From the NCBI GenBank assembly GCA_036871055.1, contig CP141893.1, positions 1,674,001-1,738,000 of the forward strand: a stretch of DNA of 64,000 nucleotides, read 5' to 3'. This DNA is from Bisbaumannia sp015645095. Lineage in GTDB: Bacteria > Pseudomonadota > Gammaproteobacteria > Pseudomonadales > Halomonadaceae. Both the position numbers and the translations under genes were made by a program. Below the pieces are notes generated by a model, which saw only the letters and a program-made list of their open reading frames with translations, was not told the DNA's origin and made no database searches. Below, piece by piece: positions 61,132-64,000 of this stretch (position 1 is the first letter of the stretch; each line of letters opens with the position of its first letter).

Positions 61132-61602
61132 TCAGTGGTGCAGGCTGAAGTGGCCGTGGGGCATGCTGGCCATCAGCTTCTGGAAGTCGCGGCCGCTCAT
61201 GTGTACCAGGGTCTCGTGGTCGCCGGCCTCGAAGTAGATGTCCGGCTCGGCGGTGAGGCGATCATCGACCCACACCTCCAGGCCATAGGCCTGGCCCAGG
61301 GGGGTGGTGGCACCGGGGTCGCAGTCGTCGAAGTGGCGCTGGATCTCCTCCTCGGAGGCGAGTCTCAGGCGCTCATGCATCAGCTCGGTGAGGCGCACCA
61401 TGTCGACGTCGCAGCTGCCGGGCACCACCGCCAGGCGATTACCGCTGTCGCCGTGCAGCATCACCGCCTTGGCCAACTGATCGCCGGTGATATGGCTCTG
61501 CTCGGCGATATGATCGGCGCTGATTGCGCGGGGGTGGCGCACTTCCTCGTAGTCGATATCCTGGGATCTAAGGTACTCCCTTAGGGTCATTGCCATGGCC
61601 AT
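61132..61602 (-). CDS. YbaK/EbsC family (aminoacyl-tRNA deacylase-type) protein
   Basis: 156 residues from the first of three Met (MAMAMTLREYL, ATG at 61602). YbaK fold with the conserved Lys in DQLAKAVMLHGD near 47 and DCDPGATTPLGQAYGLEVWV, GxxxP substrate loop near 98. Members hydrolyse mischarged tRNAs (prolyl- or cysteinyl-tRNA), but this subgroup lacks firm assignment. The C terminus GHFSLHH is His-rich. Divergent from the lipoprotein gene. Confidence 0.86.
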   Translation of the reverse strand: MAMAMTLREYLRSQDIDYEEVRHPRAISADHIAEQSHITGDQLAKAVMLHGDSGNRLAVVPGSCDVDMVRLTELMHERLRLASEEEIQRHFDDCDPGATTPLGQAYGLEVWVDDRLTAEPDIYFEAGDHETLVHMSGRDFQKLMASMPHGHFSLHH

Positions 61603-61728
61603 GGTGGGGGCTCCTTCGGCCGGAGGCCGGGGGGAATGGAGGATGCCTCCCTGCGGAACGCGAGGCCATGACGCCCTGGCCTCTTCACAAGCATAGTCCG
61701 CCGCGGTAAATCCGTGGGAGGAGAAGAG

Positions 61729-62055
61729 ATGAGAGTCATGATGGCCGCCATGCTGCTGGCCCTGGTCGGTTGTGGTGGCGGCGAGGCCCGGGAGGTGCCG
61801 CTGCAGATGCTGGCGAGCGATCCCCAGGGCTTCGATGGCCAGCGGGTGATCACCCAGGGGGTGGTGCGTCGCTTCGAGACGCCGTTGCACTACTGGATCG
61901 AGGACGAAGCGCTCAATCGGGTGGAGCTCTTCCCCCAGGAAACGGCGGCGCCCCTGTTGGGGCGCGAGGTACGGGTGGTGGGGACCTTTCGCTATGCCCC
62001 GGGCGAGGGGCGCTCGCTGTCACTGGAGACCATCAGCCCGCTGGGGGGTGACTGA
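61729..62055 (+). CDS. Small lipoprotein with OB-like fold
   Basis: 108 residues from ATG 61729 (GGAGGAGAAG ribosome site). Lipobox LVGC near 17-20 in MRVMMAAMLLALVGCGGG predicts an N-terminal lipid anchor; the next residue is Gly, so outer-membrane sorting is likely. The rest (DPQGFDGQRVITQGVVRRFE, then GREVRVVGTFRY) is a beta-strand-rich OB-fold-like protein. Function unknown. Overlaps the end of the convergent penicillin-binding gene by 64 bases. Confidence 0.72.
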   Translation: MRVMMAAMLLALVGCGGGEAREVPLQMLASDPQGFDGQRVITQGVVRRFETPLHYWIEDEALNRVELFPQETAAPLLGREVRVVGTFRYAPGEGRSLSLETISPLGGD

Positions 62056-64000
62056 CGGCAGCCATCGCCGAGGTGCTGGCGCAGCAGGGGCTCCATGCCC
62101 TTGAGGATCTGCACCGGCAGCGCCGAGGTGAAACGGAAGTCGTCGGAATCGCGACCCGGCACATAGGCGGTGAGGGTGCCGAAGTGGCGGTCGCCCAGGT
62201 AGAAGACGAAGGTGGCAGTGCGGCTGCGGGCCTGGGAGTCGAGCAGTTGCCCGCTACGGCCCCGGGTCTCGAAGCGGTTATTGCCGGTGCCGGTCTTGCC
62301 GCCCAGGATCAGGGCGGTGCCATCCTCCTCCAGGTAGCTGCCCTGCAGGCGCCGCGCCGTGCCGTCCTCCACCACCTGGGCCAGGGTGTGGCGCAGGGTG
62401 GCGGCCACTTCGGGGGCCATGACCCGCTCGCCGCGGCCTGCGGCGGGGGTCAGGCGCGTCTCGAAGGGGGTGTCGGCGGCGAAGTGCAGGCCGTCGATGC
62501 GCAGGGTCGGCAGGCGCACCCCATCGTTGAGGATGATACCCACCAGCTCGGCGAGGGCCGCCGGGCGATCCCCGGAGCTGCCGATGGCAGTGGCCAGTGA
62601 GGGCACCAGGCGCTCGAAGGGGAAGCCGACCCGGGCCCAGCGCTCATGGATCTCTTCGAAGGCATCCGCCTCTAGCAGGATGCGAATCCGCGTATCCCGG
62701 CCGCCCCGGTGCCGGGAGGTGAAGAGCCACTGGTAGATGGCCTGGCGCTCGCCGGTACTGGCCGAGGCCAGTTCCCGGTAGCTGGCCTGGGGGCGGGCCT
62801 GGAGGTGGCGCACCAGCCACAGTTCCAGGGGGTGGATCCGGGCCAGGTAGCCCTGGTCGTTGAGATCGAAGGCGCCCGGGCCGTAATCCCGGTAGAGGCG
62901 TTCGATGCGCGCCTCGGGGACGGCATCGCCCAGGCGCCCGCGGATAAAGGCGTGGAAGGTCTCGAGATCGGCGTCGGGCAGCACATAGCGGTGGGCGGCG
63001 GCGAGCCGCGAGGCATGGGGGCGAATGCCGTCGAACAGGGTCTCCAGGCGCGCGTCGGGGTCGAGGGCGCGGTACTTGCGCCAGAAGCGTTCCAGGAAGA
63101 CGCGGCCCTCCCGGTCGGCGAAGCGGCTCAGGTAGAGCATGCGCAGCGGGTGGGCGTCATTCTCCAGCAGGCGCCGACGATCCGGATGGCGATAGATATG
63201 GTGATTGACGATGTCCCGCATCAGGCGTACGAAGGGCAGGTTGAGGGACTCCTGCATTGCTTCGGTGAGGGTGGCGTTGCGGTGATTGTCCTCGTTGCGG
63301 AAGTTGCTGAAGGTGTGCTGGCCGCCGCCGGTGAAGAAGCGCTCATGGGGGCTCGCCGAGTAGCGTCGGGCCATGGCCTGCTCCAGCAGGGCTTCCAGGG
63401 GGAGTGCCGGTTCGGCCAGCAGGCGATCGATCACCCAGCGGGTCAGCACATCCTGGCGATCCACGGGGATGTCGCGCAGTTCCGCGGCTTCCCGGTGGCG
63501 GTACTGTTCGTGCAACTCGGCGAGGATCTCCAGGTAGGTGGTGAGCACGCGCAGCTTGGCGGTGGAACCCAGTTCCAGCTTGCTGCTCTCGTTGAGGTCG
63601 AAGGGTTGGCCGGTGTTGTCGGTCTGCACCCGCACCAGGAAGCCCGCCTCGCTGCGTTCGAAGAGGGTGAAGCTGTAGGTGACGTCGGCGGTGCGCTCGG
63701 CGCTCAGCAGGCGGTGACCGAGGATGCCCACCTCGGCGGCCACCTCGGGGTCGGCGAGGCTCTCCAGGTAGTCGGTGACCCTTGCCTGGAGTTCGCCATG
63801 CAGGGTGGTGCTGGCCTCCAGGTCGAGGCGATCCAGGTCATAGAAGGAGAGCCCCAGCAGGCGGGCCAGTTGAGTCCGGGCTACCTGGCGGCCCTTGTCG
63901 GTGGGTAGGCGATGGGTCACCGGCTCGGCGTCGAAGTCGCGAAACTCGAGGCGCTGGGCGAGGGCGGCATCGCGTAGCTCGGTGTTGACCAGTTGCGCCC
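61992..64000 (-). CDS. Class A penicillin-binding protein, C-terminal part (5' end outside window)
   Basis: The frame is open to the window edge, so at least 669 residues are seen and the N-terminal glycosyltransferase (GT51) domain lies beyond base 64000. Transpeptidase motif I has the active-site Ser-x-x-Lys in SSKLELGSTAKLRVLTTYLE, and motif III is LGGKTGTGNN near the C terminus; the central domain contains the unusual long insertion between them (FFTGGGQHTFSNFRNEDNHR). This architecture belongs to the large PBP1-like proteins seen in Halomonadaceae-type genomes and synthesises cell-wall peptidoglycan. Convergent overlap with the lipoprotein gene at the 3' end. Confidence 0.8.
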   Translation of the reverse strand, partial: AQLVNTELRDAALAQRLEFRDFDAEPVTHRLPTDKGRQVARTQLARLLGLSFYDLDRLDLEASTTLHGELQARVTDYLESLADPEVAAEVGILGHRLLSAERTADVTYSFTLFERSEAGFLVRVQTDNTGQPFDLNESSKLELGSTAKLRVLTTYLEILAELHEQYRHREAAELRDIPVDRQDVLTRWVIDRLLAEPALPLEALLEQAMARRYSASPHERFFTGGGQHTFSNFRNEDNHRNATLTEAMQESLNLPFVRLMRDIVNHHIYRHPDRRRLLENDAHPLRMLYLSRFADREGRVFLERFWRKYRALDPDARLETLFDGIRPHASRLAAAHRYVLPDADLETFHAFIRGRLGDAVPEARIERLYRDYGPGAFDLNDQGYLARIHPLELWLVRHLQARPQASYRELASASTGERQAIYQWLFTSRHRGGRDTRIRILLEADAFEEIHERWARVGFPFERLVPSLATAIGSSGDRPAALAELVGIILNDGVRLPTLRIDGLHFAADTPFETRLTPAAGRGERVMAPEVAATLRHTLAQVVEDGTARRLQGSYLEEDGTALILGGKTGTGNNRFETRGRSGQLLDSQARSRTATFVFYLGDRHFGTLTAYVPGRDSDDFRFTSALPVQILKGMEPLLRQHLGDGCRQSPPSGLMVSSDSERPSPGA

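Overview
The window is high-G+C gammaproteobacterial chromosome, most likely from the Halomonadaceae (Halomonas or a close relative). The assignment rests on protein style and conserved gene order (uvrY/gacA-uvrC-pgsA-tRNA Gly-Cys-Leu, rnfABCDGE-nth, ihfB-lapA-lapB, a urt/ure cluster). It is inference, not a database match. Almost all of it is core chromosome. I see no transposase, phage genes, CRISPR array or integrase.

Layout. 1-9500: the end of a urea ABC transporter (urtDE), a complete urease operon (ureD-A-B-C-E-F-G plus ureJ/hupE), then a membrane-anchored phospholipase-D-like protein. The transporter brings urea in, UreABC hydrolyses it, UreDEFG and the His-rich UreE tail insert nickel, and UreJ probably imports nickel. 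9600-14300: tRNA-Leu and a minus-strand biotin operon bioB-F-H-C-D with overlapping stop/start codons, read from a strong promoter shared with divergent comF. 14300-20200: comF, srkA, a small secreted protein, the pterin genes folE-folX, a cold-shock-like/membrane protein and a GabD-type dehydrogenase. 20300-30600: groESL with a heat-shock promoter next to fxsA, an SDR reductase, a ComEA-like HhH protein, pyrF, ihfB-lapA-lapB, sdhE-ygfX, nadB and a FUSC membrane protein.

30600-40300: a tRNA Leu/Cys/Gly cluster, pgsA, uvrC, a GacA-type regulator, tRNA-Ala, argF, grxD, rnt, argG, a HlyU-family gene and a DUF294 nucleotidyltransferase-like gene. 40350-46010: a signalling operon (receiver-only response regulator, membrane PAS protein ending in a DnaQ-type exonuclease domain, small membrane protein, SLC5-transporter/histidine-kinase fusion) that resembles acetate-regulating CrbS/MxtR loci. 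46100-51200: a GST, a small membrane protein, a CstA transporter followed by a cory-CC-star protein and an ArsA/Get3-like ATPase, and a DUF218 protein. 51270-64000: nth, rnfE-G-D-C-B-A, metG, thiI, a YbaK-type deacylase, a small lipoprotein and the 3' part of a class A penicillin-binding protein that runs off the window.

The most unusual feature is a recurring pattern at gene ends. Short copies of a gene's last bases, usually with the stop codon, lie just downstream of the gene itself (hlyU-family gene, exonuclease gene, small membrane gene, tRNA-Gly, weaker cases at bioC, comF and srkA). At the rnfC/rnfD junction an 86-bp unit is perfectly duplicated, so that two identical 29-codon mini-ORFs, each with a GAGGAG ribosome site and a 4-base ATGA overlap, link rnfC to rnfD. 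Similar overlapping mini-ORFs link the genes of the signalling operon. Inside the urease operon the gene gaps are filled with repeat-like DNA, including hairpins with a CA-GGGA-TG apex that recur upstream of grxD.
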